A stretch of 12,388 bases of DNA from NCBI GenBank assembly GCA_047611425.1, contig JBLFWJ010000099.1, positions 1 through 12,388 on the forward strand, written 5' to 3'. The notes beneath the pieces were generated by a model. That model had not been told where the DNA came from, made no database searches, and was given only the letters and a program-made list of their open reading frames with translations. Source of the DNA: JBLFWJ01 sp047611425 (GTDB lineage: Bacteria; Bacteroidota; Bacteroidia; UBA10329). Position 1 is the first letter of the stretch. Each line of letters opens with the position of its first letter. Positions 1 through 6,350 of this stretch are shown piece after piece. The position numbers and the translations under genes were made by a program.

Positions 1-1
1 T

Positions 2-2464
2 CGTGTTGAGCGTTTAAAAGATTTTAGAAGAGACATTAAAGATGCCCTCATGCCTCAATGGATTATGGATGATTTGCAAGCCATGCATGATGGTTTTCCA
101 GTAGGTACTGCTGTTAGATGCCGCTCGAGTACTAATAATGAAGATTTACCAGGATTTAGTGGTGCGGGTTTATATACCTCGAAAACCCAACATTTAGATG
201 AAGGTCATATCTCTAAATCCATTAAGCAGGTTTATGCTAGCATGTGGAATTTTAGAGCATATGAGGAAAGAGATTTTTATCGCGTAGATCACTTTATAGC
301 AGCTATGGGGATTCTATGTCACCCCAATTTCGAGGAGGAACAATCGAATGGCGTAGGCATTAGCATTGATCCTATCTACGAAACAGAGGAAACATTTTAT
401 CTAAATACCCAAGTAGGAGAATCGCTGATTACAAACCCGGATCCGAACTCGGTGCCGGAGGAGATTTTATTGTATGAAAATCCTTTACAAGCAGGCGGTT
501 ACCTCGTATTAAGGTTGTCCAATTTGGTGGAGCCAGGTGAGCTAGTAATGGATCAAGTGTATCTGGACCAAATGAGAGACTACCTAACTGTTATTCATGA
601 TGAGTTTGCCATCCTCTATGATGTTGTAGGAGCAGAAGGTTTTGGAATGGATATCGAGTATAAGGTAACAGCTGAAGATCAATTGGTAATTAAACAAGCA
701 AGACCATGGGTATCATTCTGGGCAAATGTTAATGCCAATAATGATTTAGATTTTGCGGAAATTGTAAACCCTCAATCATCCTCAACATTAGGAAGCAATG
801 AACTTGTAACAGCAAGAATAGCCAATACAGGATTGAACGACATGAGTGATTTTGATATCGCTTTAATAGTAGATGGTCAATTGATGGAAACATTAAATAT
901 CACTAGCACTATTCAACCTTTTAGTGATGCTGAATTTCAATTTTCAGTACCTCAAGATTTTTCGGCAATTGGTGATTATAGCATAACAGGAATCGTTAGT
1001 GATGCTAACGATGATTACATCAACAATGACACGTTACACATGACCTTAAGTAAGGTTCGTGCATTGGACGGAGAGCTTTCAATTGGAGGTCTAGCGGTTG
1101 TATGTAATGACGAGGTTGAGGTGAGCGCCCTCATTACGAACCTAGGCGAGACTACCATCACCGATGTGGAAATTCAAGTAGTAGTTAATGGTATGGTAGT
1201 AGACGTTATTGACGCAACAGTGGATATACCATTCTTGGAGGAAGAGACTGTTGCAATAACCGTTAACAACAACCTTCAACAAATCACCAATAACATTTCG
1301 TTAATCTTATTAAGTGTAAACAACCAAGCAGACGGAGACCTTACCAATAATTCGGCTTCTACAACTACTACACTTGATTCAGATTATGACATTGTCACAC
1401 TGGTTATCAACGCAGATCAATATCCCAATGAAACATCTTGGGAACTATATGACGAAGTGGCAAATCAGGTTATAGCCAGTGGAGGTGTAAATGGTGCAGG
1501 TGAAGTGTTCACTGAAGAAATCTGTCTGAGTTACAGCTCTTGCTACACGTTAAGTGTTTACGATTCTTATGGAGACGGCATTTGCTGTGGCTTTGGCGAA
1601 GGTGACTTTGAGCTTTTAAATGCCTTTGGCAATTCCATTGTGTACAACAATGGTGACTTTGGTCATGAAGCGCATGAACTGTTTTGTCCTGATGGAACGG
1701 GATGTGGAATTACAGCGGATGTAAACGTATCAAGCACAAGCTCTGTGTCTGCCAGCGATGGCACAATCACAATCAGCCCCAGTTCTGGTTTGAGTCCATT
1801 TCTATACAGTATTGACGGTGGATCAACATTCGTTGCCACTAATTCGTTCAACGATTTAGCAGCTGGAAATTATGACGTGATTATACTAGGAACTACTGGA
1901 ATGTGTTCATACGAGGAGACCGTTACTATTGAAGCCTGCGCATTTCTAGCAGTGGATATCGCATTTACCGATGCATCTACAGTTGTAACTGCCGATGGTT
2001 CAATTGAGATTACTCCTACTTCAGGAGTCCCACCATATCAGTATAGTATTGATGGAGGACAAAACTTTGTAACCACCAATTTATTCCCCAACCTGGCTGT
2101 AGGTCCATATAACGTGATTGTACAAGACGCATCCGGAATTTGCCCGTTTGAGGTAGGTGTGCCTATTGAAGCATCTGGAAATGTTGGCATTGAAGAAGAA
2201 GAAGATGACGTCTTGTCTAATGGAATCAAAATCTATCCAAACCCAACCAACAATCAGTTCAACGTAGAAATCGAATCGTTTTCTTCTGAAACCGTAACTA
2301 TTGAAGTGTACGATCAGTTGGGCAGAACAATTGAAACAGGCTCAATAGCCAAAGATGTTAGTAGGAAAACTACGATATCTCTAGATGGTTTTGGTTCTGG
2401 AGCTTATTTCGTCAAGTGCTACACCAGCACATCTGAAAAATATTTTAAACTGGTTAAGATGTAA
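2..2464 (+). CDS. Secreted PEP/pyruvate-binding-domain protein with T9SS sorting tail (5' partial)
   Basis: The reading frame is open to the window's left edge, so the true N-terminus and any signal peptide lie upstream; about 820 residues are visible. Residues below are counted from the Met at 50. Residues ~20-222 resemble the PEP/pyruvate-binding (PPDK_N, ATP-grasp-like) domain, with the motif VRCRSSTNNEDLPGFSGAGL at 22-41 and a closing IKQARPW at 214-220. Two Ig-like, CARDB-type modules follow (~235-335 and ~340-440). Next is a Cys-rich domain (~447-546, containing YDSYGDGICCGFGEGDF), then two SprB-like repeats (~556-629 and ~633-708) and a type A T9SS sorting domain (~724-804, starting at IKIYPNPTNNQF). 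The tail implies export across the outer membrane and surface attachment or release. Substrate and activity are unknown; an outside-cell PEP or ATP reaction is not obvious, so the N-terminal domain may be structural or bind another ligand. The gene is convergent with the methyltransferase at 2594. Confidence 0.9.
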   Translation, partial: RVERLKDFRRDIKDALMPQWIMDDLQAMHDGFPVGTAVRCRSSTNNEDLPGFSGAGLYTSKTQHLDEGHISKSIKQVYASMWNFRAYEERDFYRVDHFIAAMGILCHPNFEEEQSNGVGISIDPIYETEETFYLNTQVGESLITNPDPNSVPEEILLYENPLQAGGYLVLRLSNLVEPGELVMDQVYLDQMRDYLTVIHDEFAILYDVVGAEGFGMDIEYKVTAEDQLVIKQARPWVSFWANVNANNDLDFAEIVNPQSSSTLGSNELVTARIANTGLNDMSDFDIALIVDGQLMETLNITSTIQPFSDAEFQFSVPQDFSAIGDYSITGIVSDANDDYINNDTLHMTLSKVRALDGELSIGGLAVVCNDEVEVSALITNLGETTITDVEIQVVVNGMVVDVIDATVDIPFLEEETVAITVNNNLQQITNNISLILLSVNNQADGDLTNNSASTTTTLDSDYDIVTLVINADQYPNETSWELYDEVANQVIASGGVNGAGEVFTEEICLSYSSCYTLSVYDSYGDGICCGFGEGDFELLNAFGNSIVYNNGDFGHEAHELFCPDGTGCGITADVNVSSTSSVSASDGTITISPSSGLSPFLYSIDGGSTFVATNSFNDLAAGNYDVIILGTTGMCSYEETVTIEACAFLAVDIAFTDASTVVTADGSIEITPTSGVPPYQYSIDGGQNFVTTNLFPNLAVGPYNVIVQDASGICPFEVGVPIEASGNVGIEEEEDDVLSNGIKIYPNPTNNQFNVEIESFSSETVTIEVYDQLGRTIETGSIAKDVSRKTTISLDGFGSGAYFVKCYTSTSEKYFKLVKM
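1715..2173 (+). repeat. Two tandem SprB-like repeats within the secreted protein
   Basis: Two protein-level repeats with a pitch of about 79 residues (237 nt). Both carry the core YSIDGG followed by F-x-x-TN-x-F-x-x-LA-x-G-x-Y-x-V-I and a conserved Cys (TGMC versus SGIC). They match the SprB-repeat pattern common in gliding and adhesion proteins of Bacteroidetes. The DNA is diverged, so this is an old duplication and not a recent slippage product. Confidence 0.75.
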
Positions 2465-2500
2465 GCGAACCTCTTCTTCGAGGGGAATAAAGTTGGAGTT

Positions 2501-2536
2501 ACAATTGGCTGGGATACATTTATTCCAGCCAATTGT
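2501..2536. terminator. Strong hairpin between convergent genes (likely bidirectional terminator)
   Basis: A perfect 12-bp stem, ACAATTGGCTGG (2501-2512) with CCAGCCAATTGT (2525-2536), around a 12-nt loop. It begins 36 nt after the stop of the secreted-protein gene and lies 57 nt past the stop of the convergent methyltransferase. There is no T-tract on either side. A small second hairpin (GCTTT/AAAGC, 2537-2550) follows directly. Terminator function is inferred from position and symmetry. Confidence 0.6.
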
Positions 2537-2593
2537 GCTTTAGAGAAAGCCATAATTCATAGCTGCATTACCTTAAGTCACATTTGAAACCGC

Positions 2594-3271
2594 TTAGCGA
2601 ACAACAAAAAGTGTAGTATTTATTACTCCTTTGCCATCATTTGGAACCTGGGACAGAAGCAGCTTTTCTTCGGTTGTTTTAAGACTAAAAGGTGGGGCCA
2701 ATAAGTTTATGCCGCTTTGTTTTTTCAGTCTTGTTCCCTGTCCGGAAATAATCTCCTTATTGGCGGTGAATGCTCCATTGGGCACGTGCTCCGTTAAGAT
2801 TACATAATTGTAATTGCTCAACTTACGTAAGATACTTTGCACCTCTGCATTTGACAAATGTTGAAGCACCTGTCTTAGGATAACGCAATCTCCATTTGGC
2901 AAATCATCTACAGCAATATCGAGACATGAAAACTCAAGGTTTTCTTCTTTAAACCTTACTCTATTTCGATCTATTAGGTCACTTACGATATCTATAGCAA
3001 CATACTTTTTGGCGTGCCTTACAAGGTTAATTCCAACGTTAAAATCTCCACACCCTAAATCGCAAACGGTAAGTGGATTTTTAAAGGATGCTAAAAATGT
3101 GGTTACTGCGTTTACGTAAGGTTGCACGATTTCAGGTTGATGTGAGCCGGTACCAGAATAAAAATCAGACTGATCACCACCCCAAAGTTTCATTTGATAG
3201 ACCTGCTCCATCGCCTCTTTTGTGGGCCATGCCTTCTTTATCCGTGTGGACCTATCTTCCTTCATCTTCAT
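2594..3271 (-). CDS. Class I SAM-dependent methyltransferase, substrate unknown
   Basis: A 225-residue soluble protein. Residues ~66-160 form a Rossmann-type SAM-binding core: motif I VCDLGCGDFNVG (69-80), an acidic residue after strand 2 (VAIDIVSD, 91-98), a strand-3 acidic SCLDI (115-119) and the motif IV-like stretch CVILRQVLQHLS (129-140). The N-terminal ~65 residues (containing MKLWGGDQSDFYSG) probably form a substrate lid. The start at 3271 has a second in-frame ATG two codons later; both fit the promoter just upstream. No Shine-Dalgarno is evident, as is usual in Bacteroidetes. The acceptor cannot be told from sequence and could be a small molecule, lipid or protein. The gene stands alone and is convergent with the secreted-protein gene. 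Confidence 0.85.
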   Translation of the reverse strand: MKMKEDRSTRIKKAWPTKEAMEQVYQMKLWGGDQSDFYSGTGSHQPEIVQPYVNAVTTFLASFKNPLTVCDLGCGDFNVGINLVRHAKKYVAIDIVSDLIDRNRVRFKEENLEFSCLDIAVDDLPNGDCVILRQVLQHLSNAEVQSILRKLSNYNYVILTEHVPNGAFTANKEIISGQGTRLKKQSGINLLAPPFSLKTTEEKLLLSQVPNDGKGVINTTLFVVR

Positions 3272-3294
3272 AAATAACCTAACTGACGGCTGCG

Positions 3295-3302
3295 CAAACT
3301 TA
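3295..3302 (-). promoter_or_regulatory. Bacteroidetes -7 promoter element of the methyltransferase
   Basis: On the minus strand 3302-3295 reads TAAGTTTG, an exact match to TAnnTTTG, 23 nt before the start codon at 3271. A weaker -33-like TTTA lies 20 nt upstream (3326-3323). The expected transcript has a leader of about 20 nt. Confidence 0.5.
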
Positions 3303-3346
3303 AACGCTTCATTTCATCGCTGTAAACCTTCACACGAACTATAAAA

Positions 3347-3593
3347 ATGTTTTTATGGTATAGAGCTAAATACTTCGATGATTTAAGCAATGCTAAAGAG
3401 TTTGGTTTTTTCTGGACTTTGGACCACCTTAAAAACAATGAGAGCTTAACAATTAGAGATTGCGATTGCTTTGATAGACTAGTGCGTTGGTTTAACTCTA
3501 CGTCAGATTCGTTTTAAGCATGAATTGTACTTGCAAACAGGTTTACTTGAGTTTCCTGATTCGGCAACCGATCACCTATTTTTAATTGCTTAA
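3347..3593 (+). pseudogene. Small unrecognised gene, apparently frameshifted
   Basis: An ATG at 3347 opens a 56-residue ORF ending at the TAA at 3515-3517 (beginning MFLWYRAKYFDDLSNAKEFG). Its composition is that of a real soluble protein. From 3483 the next frame (+1) stays open to the TAA at 3591-3593. It reads on as LRQIRFKHELYLQTGLLEF, also protein-like. Removing one base near 3491-3498 (for example a T after TTTAAC) fuses the two into an ~82-residue protein. I do not recognise the family and see no membrane segment or signal peptide. It may be an inactivated gene, a sequencing error, or an intact 56-residue protein followed by chance coding-like DNA. The next gene, trmO, starts shortly after on the same strand. 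Confidence 0.35.
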
Positions 3594-3641
3594 AATGTTC
3601 TTAGCCATAGAAATTTGGTTTCACACCTAAAATCAAAAGTT

Positions 3642-4100
3642 TTGGAAATAAAAATTCGGCCAATAGCCACAGTTAAAAATTCGAGGACAAACCCAATAGA
3701 TGACAACTGGGCAACAGTCATTTCTGAAATTGAACTATCGGAGCACATTCCGACAGAAGCATTGAATGGAATCTTAGAATTCTCACATGCAGAAGTCATA
3801 TACTACTTTGATAAAGCAAAAAACGAAGACATCGTTTTTTCCGGAAGGCCTCGAGGTAATTCAAACTACCCATTAGTGGGCATTTTCGGCCAACGAAAAA
3901 AGGACCGACCCAATAAAATTGGCATAGCAACGGTTGAGGTGTTGGGGCGCAACGGACGGACCTTAACTGTTAAATACCTTGACGCTATTAATGGAACTCC
4001 GATTTTAGATATTAAACCTGTGTTCAAAGAATTTCAACCTAAGACAGAGATCAAGGAACCAATTTGGGTAGCCGATCTAATGAAAGGTTATTGGAAATAA
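3642..4100 (+). CDS. trmO: TrmO/TsaA-family tRNA (t6A37 N6) methyltransferase
   Basis: A TsaA/TrmO (VirR-like) protein of about 152 residues. This beta-barrel family of SAM enzymes methylates N6-threonylcarbamoyladenosine at position 37 of ANN-decoding tRNAs. Family signatures seen: WATVISEIELSE, the ILEFSHAEVIYYFDK strand, SGRPRGNSNYPLVGIFGQR, KKDRPNKIGIATVEVL, and the C-terminal DAINGTPILDIKPVFKEF, where most members have DGTP. It is the short single-domain form and lacks the C-terminal extension of the E. coli enzyme. No ATG fits. I chose the TTG at 3642 because it gives LEIKIRPIATVKNS, lining up with the usual N-terminus (M-E-I-x-x-x-P-I); a TTG at 3615 would add nine residues. The family is certain; the tRNA substrate is inferred from homology. 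Confidence 0.85.
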   Translation: MEIKIRPIATVKNSRTNPIDDNWATVISEIELSEHIPTEALNGILEFSHAEVIYYFDKAKNEDIVFSGRPRGNSNYPLVGIFGQRKKDRPNKIGIATVEVLGRNGRTLTVKYLDAINGTPILDIKPVFKEFQPKTEIKEPIWVADLMKGYWK

Positions 4101-4196
4101 TTCATTCCGTGTAAAACCCTGTTCAAGTCCATCTATAGGTTGGATCTAAATCCTTGAGCCAAGCTTTGCTTCAGTCAAGTGTAATTCTAATCTCCA

Positions 4197-4212
4197 TTTT
4201 CCTTTTGGAAAA
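4197..4212. terminator. Small hairpin downstream of trmO
   Basis: A perfect 6-bp stem, TTTTCC/GGAAAA, with a TTTT loop, about 97 nt after the trmO stop. It is AT-rich and has no T-tract, so it is a weak terminator candidate; it overlaps a possible -33 promoter element for the next small gene. The rest of 4101-4266 shows nothing I can identify. Confidence 0.2.
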
Positions 4213-4233
4213 CACTACGTTTATTTAACTTCG
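4204..4233 (+). promoter_or_regulatory. Possible promoter of the lysine-rich mini-protein
   Basis: TTTG at 4204-4207, an 18-nt spacer, then TAACTTCG at 4226-4233, which resembles the TAnnTTCG form seen elsewhere in this window. The ATG at 4267 lies 33 nt downstream. Confidence 0.35.
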
Positions 4234-4266
4234 AATTCTAATTACTAACGATTAAAAGCAACTATC

Positions 4267-4365
4267 ATGGGAAAAGGTCAAGACGCAAAGAAGAGTACCA
4301 AAAAGGAACCAGCAAAATCTGCGAAGGAAAAAAAAGCAGAAAAAAGACTGAAGAAAGCAAAGTAG
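4267..4365 (+). CDS. 32-residue lysine-rich basic mini-protein
   Basis: ATG at 4267 to TAG at 4363-4365. The protein starts MGKGQDAKKSTKKEPAKSAK and ends EKRLKKAK. It is about 44% lysine, has no hydrophobic core, and is expected to be disordered or to form a charged helix. The MGKG start and basic composition recall very small Bacteroidetes proteins such as the ribosomal protein THX group, but it lacks the THX R-G-K/S-F-G-K core, so I do not assign it there. Nucleic-acid or ribosome binding is an inference from charge only. It has its own plausible upstream promoter and no close operon partner. The coding call rests on the clean start and stop, the biased but coherent composition, and isolation in an otherwise empty gap. 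Confidence 0.6.
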   Translation: MGKGQDAKKSTKKEPAKSAKEKKAEKRLKKAK

Positions 4366-4510
4366 GTTATGGTCTATTTTAAGAGTCATCCATCATTTTA
4401 GTGGTCGCTTGACATTTAAACAGGTCGTATTTGCGATGGCGTTTCAGACTGATCCTCAACTCTTGGTTCGATGTTCATCCTTTCATTATTCTACATAAAT
4501 CACATTTATT

Positions 4511-5040
4511 ATGTCTAAAGTAATTGCCTTTGGAGCTAGCAACAGTAGCACGTCCATCAACAAACAACTAGCTGCTTGGGCCGCTAATCAGCTAGATAGT
4601 GATATCGAAATTCTAGATCTCAATGATTTCGAAATGCCGATTTACAGCCAAGACCGTGAGAAAGCAGACGGGATTCATGAGAAAGCGATGGTGTTCAAAA
4701 CAAGCTACGTACTGCCGATGGTGTGATCATTTCTTTTGCCGAGCACAACGGAAGCTTCAGTACTGCTTTCAAGAATGTGTTTGACTGGGCATCGAGAGTT
4801 GAAAAATCAATGTGGTTGGATAAGCCGATGCTTTTGATGGCCACTTCACCTGGTGCAAGAGGCGGTGCTACTGTTTTGGCGGCCGCCTCTAACGGCTTTC
4901 CGCACCAAGCTGGGAAAGTGGTTGGGCAATTCTCTTTGCCATCTTTCTACGATAATTTCTCGTCAGATGCTGGGATTAAAGATGCGGAACTTGCGAATAC
5001 ATTCGCAGATCAACTGAACAATTTCAGAAGCGCGCTCTAA
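4511..5040 (+). pseudogene. NADPH-dependent FMN reductase-like flavoprotein, split by a one-base frameshift
   Basis: Two ORFs together make one NAD(P)H-dependent FMN reductase/azoreductase-like protein of about 176 residues, the normal family length. The first (ATG at 4511, out-of-frame stop TGA at 4726) has the N-terminal flavin-phosphate loop FGASNSSTSINKQL and the EMPIYSQD stretch. The second (frame 1, through 5040) supplies DGVIISFAEHNGSFSTAFKN plus VFDWASR, matching the family's DG-x-x-x-x-x-PEYN-x-S-x-x-x-x-LKN-x-x-DW block, then KPMLLMATSPGARGGATVLA. Adding one A to the AAAA run at 4697-4700 restores FKNKLRTADGV without a break. Both halves keep family residues, so the lesion is recent, a sequencing or assembly error, or (less likely) recoding. 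An annotation pipeline may show it as two short genes. Confidence 0.8.
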
Positions 5041-5051
5041 CTAGATTAGAG
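5035..5051. terminator. Palindrome containing both convergent stop codons
   Basis: CTCTAA (5035-5040) and TTAGAG (5046-5051) form a 6-bp stem around CTAGA. It holds the TAA of the FMN reductase on one strand and the TAA of the small membrane protein on the other. It could act as a weak bidirectional terminator, but the stem is short. Confidence 0.25.
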
Positions 5052-5159
5052 AATGAAGATGAATGCGAAAATGAACATCACAACCATGATGATTCCGGTA
5101 AAAACCATGTCATTCATGATGTAAGGCTTGTAGGTTTTCCAGAATTTCTTCCAGTTCAT
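5046..5159 (-). CDS. 37-residue single-pass membrane protein, coupled to MazG-like gene
   Basis: ATG at 5159-5157 to TAA at 5048-5046 on the minus strand. The first ~18 residues are basic and aromatic (MNWKKFWKTYKPYIMNDM). The remaining ~19 are a continuous hydrophobic helix (VFTGIIMVVMFIFAFIFIL) ending at the C-terminus. Positive residues before the helix suggest N-inside topology with the tail at the outer face of the inner membrane. Its ATG overlaps the TGA of the upstream MazG-like gene in an ATGA arrangement, so translation is probably coupled and the two are co-transcribed. I do not recognise the family and no function can be assigned. It ends six bases from the stop of the convergent FMN reductase. 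Confidence 0.65.
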   Translation of the reverse strand: MNWKKFWKTYKPYIMNDMVFTGIIMVVMFIFAFIFIL

Positions 5160-5482
5160 TTCAGCTTTGGATTGTTGTGATGACGATCGTGATCACGCTC
5201 AGATTTCTTCTCTAAGTTTTTCTTGAGTGCAGATTCAAGGTCAACCCCTGTTTGATTGGCCAAACACATTAGTACAAAAAGCACATCGGCCATTTCATCG
5301 CCAAGGTCTTTGTTCTTATCGGATTCCTTTTCAGATTGCTCGCCATATCTGCGGCCAATAATGCGGGCCACCTCCCCTACTTCCTCCGTCAACATGGCCA
5401 TATTAGTTAGCTCGTTAAAATATCGAACACCATGTTCCTTGATCCAACCATCAACAAGGTTTTGCGCTTCCTTTATCTGCAT
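5156..5482 (-). CDS. MazG-like nucleotide pyrophosphohydrolase
   Basis: A 108-residue all-helical protein of the MazG/dUTPase-like NTP pyrophosphohydrolase group, which hydrolyses (d)NTPs, often damaged or non-canonical, to (d)NMP plus pyrophosphate. The Mg-binding motif E-x-x-E...E-x-x-D is intact: EEVGE (E34, E37) and DEMADVLF (E63, D66). A single short domain resembles the YpjD-type/RS21-C6 class rather than two-domain E. coli MazG. The C-terminus ends in a charged His-rich tail (SERDHDRHHNN). The start at 5482 lies 34 nt from the divergent methyltransferase start; a weak -7-like TATTTTTA sits at 5494-5487. The gene is followed, with a 4-bp overlap, by the small membrane protein. A house-cleaning role is an inference from the family. 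Confidence 0.85.
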   Translation of the reverse strand: MQIKEAQNLVDGWIKEHGVRYFNELTNMAMLTEEVGEVARIIGRRYGEQSEKESDKNKDLGDEMADVLFVLMCLANQTGVDLESALKKNLEKKSERDHDRHHNNPKLK

Positions 5483-5512
5483 TTGGTAAAAATAGCTTAC
5501 TCATTACATTCG
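5482..5512 (+). promoter_or_regulatory. Bacteroidetes-type promoter, near-leaderless start
   Basis: TTTG at 5482-5485 and TACATTCG at 5505-5512 are separated by 19 nt, the canonical -33/-7 spacing. The ATG at 5517 is only 4 nt past the -7 box, so the transcript should begin at or very near the start codon. The -33 element touches the start codon of the divergent MazG-like gene. Confidence 0.55.
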
Positions 5513-5516
5513 CGCC

Positions 5517-6323
5517 ATGGATGATAAGAACGAGCATTACTTTGAAGTAAACCGAACACATTGGAACGAGCGCACCAAGGTGCATGTAGACTCTGAGTTT
5601 TACGACAATGCTTCGTTTAAAGAAGGAAGGAATTCAATCAATGCAATTGAGTTGCCATACGTTCAAGACATCACAGGTAAGCGGGTGTTGCATTTGCAAT
5701 GTCACTTTGGGCAAGATTCGATCTCACTAAAAAGAATGGGCGCGGCTTCCGTTACTGGGGTAGATTTCTCAGAAGAAGCAATTCAAGAAGCCAAGAAACT
5801 TGCGACTGAAACTAATACTGAAGTTGATTTCATCCTTGGTAATGTGTTGGAGATTGATCAATTCTTGAAAGATGAATACGACCTCATCTTTTGCTCTTAC
5901 GGAGTAACTGGCTGGTTGCCTCAGTTGGATGGATGGGCTAAAAACATAGGCAGATTTCTTGCAGCAGGGGGACGGTTCGTTTATGCCGAGTTTCACCCTG
6001 CAATGTGGATGTTTGATGATAAGGTTGAAAAAATAAGCTTCCCCTATTTGCACGGAGATGTAATCTCCGAAGAAGAGGAAGGAACGTATACAGATGGTGG
6101 CGAAAACTTGCGCTACACCATGTTTGGGTGGAATTACGGAATCTCTGAAGTGATCACACCACTATTAAATAATGGCCTTCAATTGAAAACGTTTAAAGAA
6201 TTTGACCATTCGCCATACGAGTGTTGGCCAAACATGGTAAAGACTGAATACGGGCTACAAATCAAAGGCATGGAAGGACTGCTTCCAATGGTCTACTTGA
6301 TTGAGATGGAGAAGGCGGTTTAA
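5517..6323 (+). CDS. Class I SAM-dependent methyltransferase
   Basis: A 268-residue soluble methyltransferase. Motif I is VLHLQCHFGQDS (57-68), with the H-L-Q-C-H-F-G-x-D-S form typical of one methyltransferase subgroup. The acidic SAM-ribose contact is in TGVDFSEEAI (D83), followed by GNVLEI (108-113), the motif IV-like YDLIFCSYG (121-129) and LAAGGRFVYAEFHP (148-161). An N-terminal helix (residues 1-50) and a C-terminal lobe rich in Trp and Tyr (165-268, including FGWNYGISEVI and FDHSPYECWPNM) probably close over a small-molecule acceptor. The substrate is unknown. The start is fixed by the promoter immediately upstream. It is divergent from the MazG-like gene and convergent, 9 nt apart, with the rhodanese gene. 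Confidence 0.88.
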   Translation: MDDKNEHYFEVNRTHWNERTKVHVDSEFYDNASFKEGRNSINAIELPYVQDITGKRVLHLQCHFGQDSISLKRMGAASVTGVDFSEEAIQEAKKLATETNTEVDFILGNVLEIDQFLKDEYDLIFCSYGVTGWLPQLDGWAKNIGRFLAAGGRFVYAEFHPAMWMFDDKVEKISFPYLHGDVISEEEEGTYTDGGENLRYTMFGWNYGISEVITPLLNNGLQLKTFKEFDHSPYECWPNMVKTEYGLQIKGMEGLLPMVYLIEMEKAV

Positions 6324-6350
6324 AGCCAAATCTCAATAAACCTTTTCTCC
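6308..6350. terminator. Imperfect inverted repeat at convergent 3' ends
   Basis: Arms GGAGAA...GGTTT (6308-6321) and AAACC...TTCTCC (6338-6350) face each other across the 9-nt gap between the methyltransferase and rhodanese stops. The pairing is interrupted by unpaired bases and has no T-tract. Termination is a guess from location. Confidence 0.25.

Noticed and set aside
1663..2229. Minus-strand ORFs of about 60 residues inside the secreted-protein gene
   Set aside because: They lie opposite the two SprB-like repeats and mirror their codon pattern; no promoter or family support.
3483..3641. In-frame upstream extension of trmO joining the preceding ORF fragment
   Set aside because: The fragment shares trmO's frame, but a TAA at 3591-3593 separates them and trmO's N-terminus is already complete from 3642.
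4416..4478. A 20-residue minus-strand ORF (MNIEPRVEDQSETPSQIRPV)
   Set aside because: It starts and ends cleanly and reads like protein, but it is too short to separate from chance and has no promoter, partner or recognisable motif.
4399..4500. Plus-strand open stretch in the gap before the FMN reductase (reading VVFAMAFQTDPQLLV)
   Set aside because: No good start, no family resemblance, and it runs into a stop just before the reductase start; probably chance.
4690..4710. Programmed -1 ribosomal frameshift site in the FMN reductase
   Set aside because: The in-frame codons TTC AAA ACA do not form a canonical slippery heptamer and I see no stimulatory hairpin directly after; a one-base deletion or sequence error is simpler.
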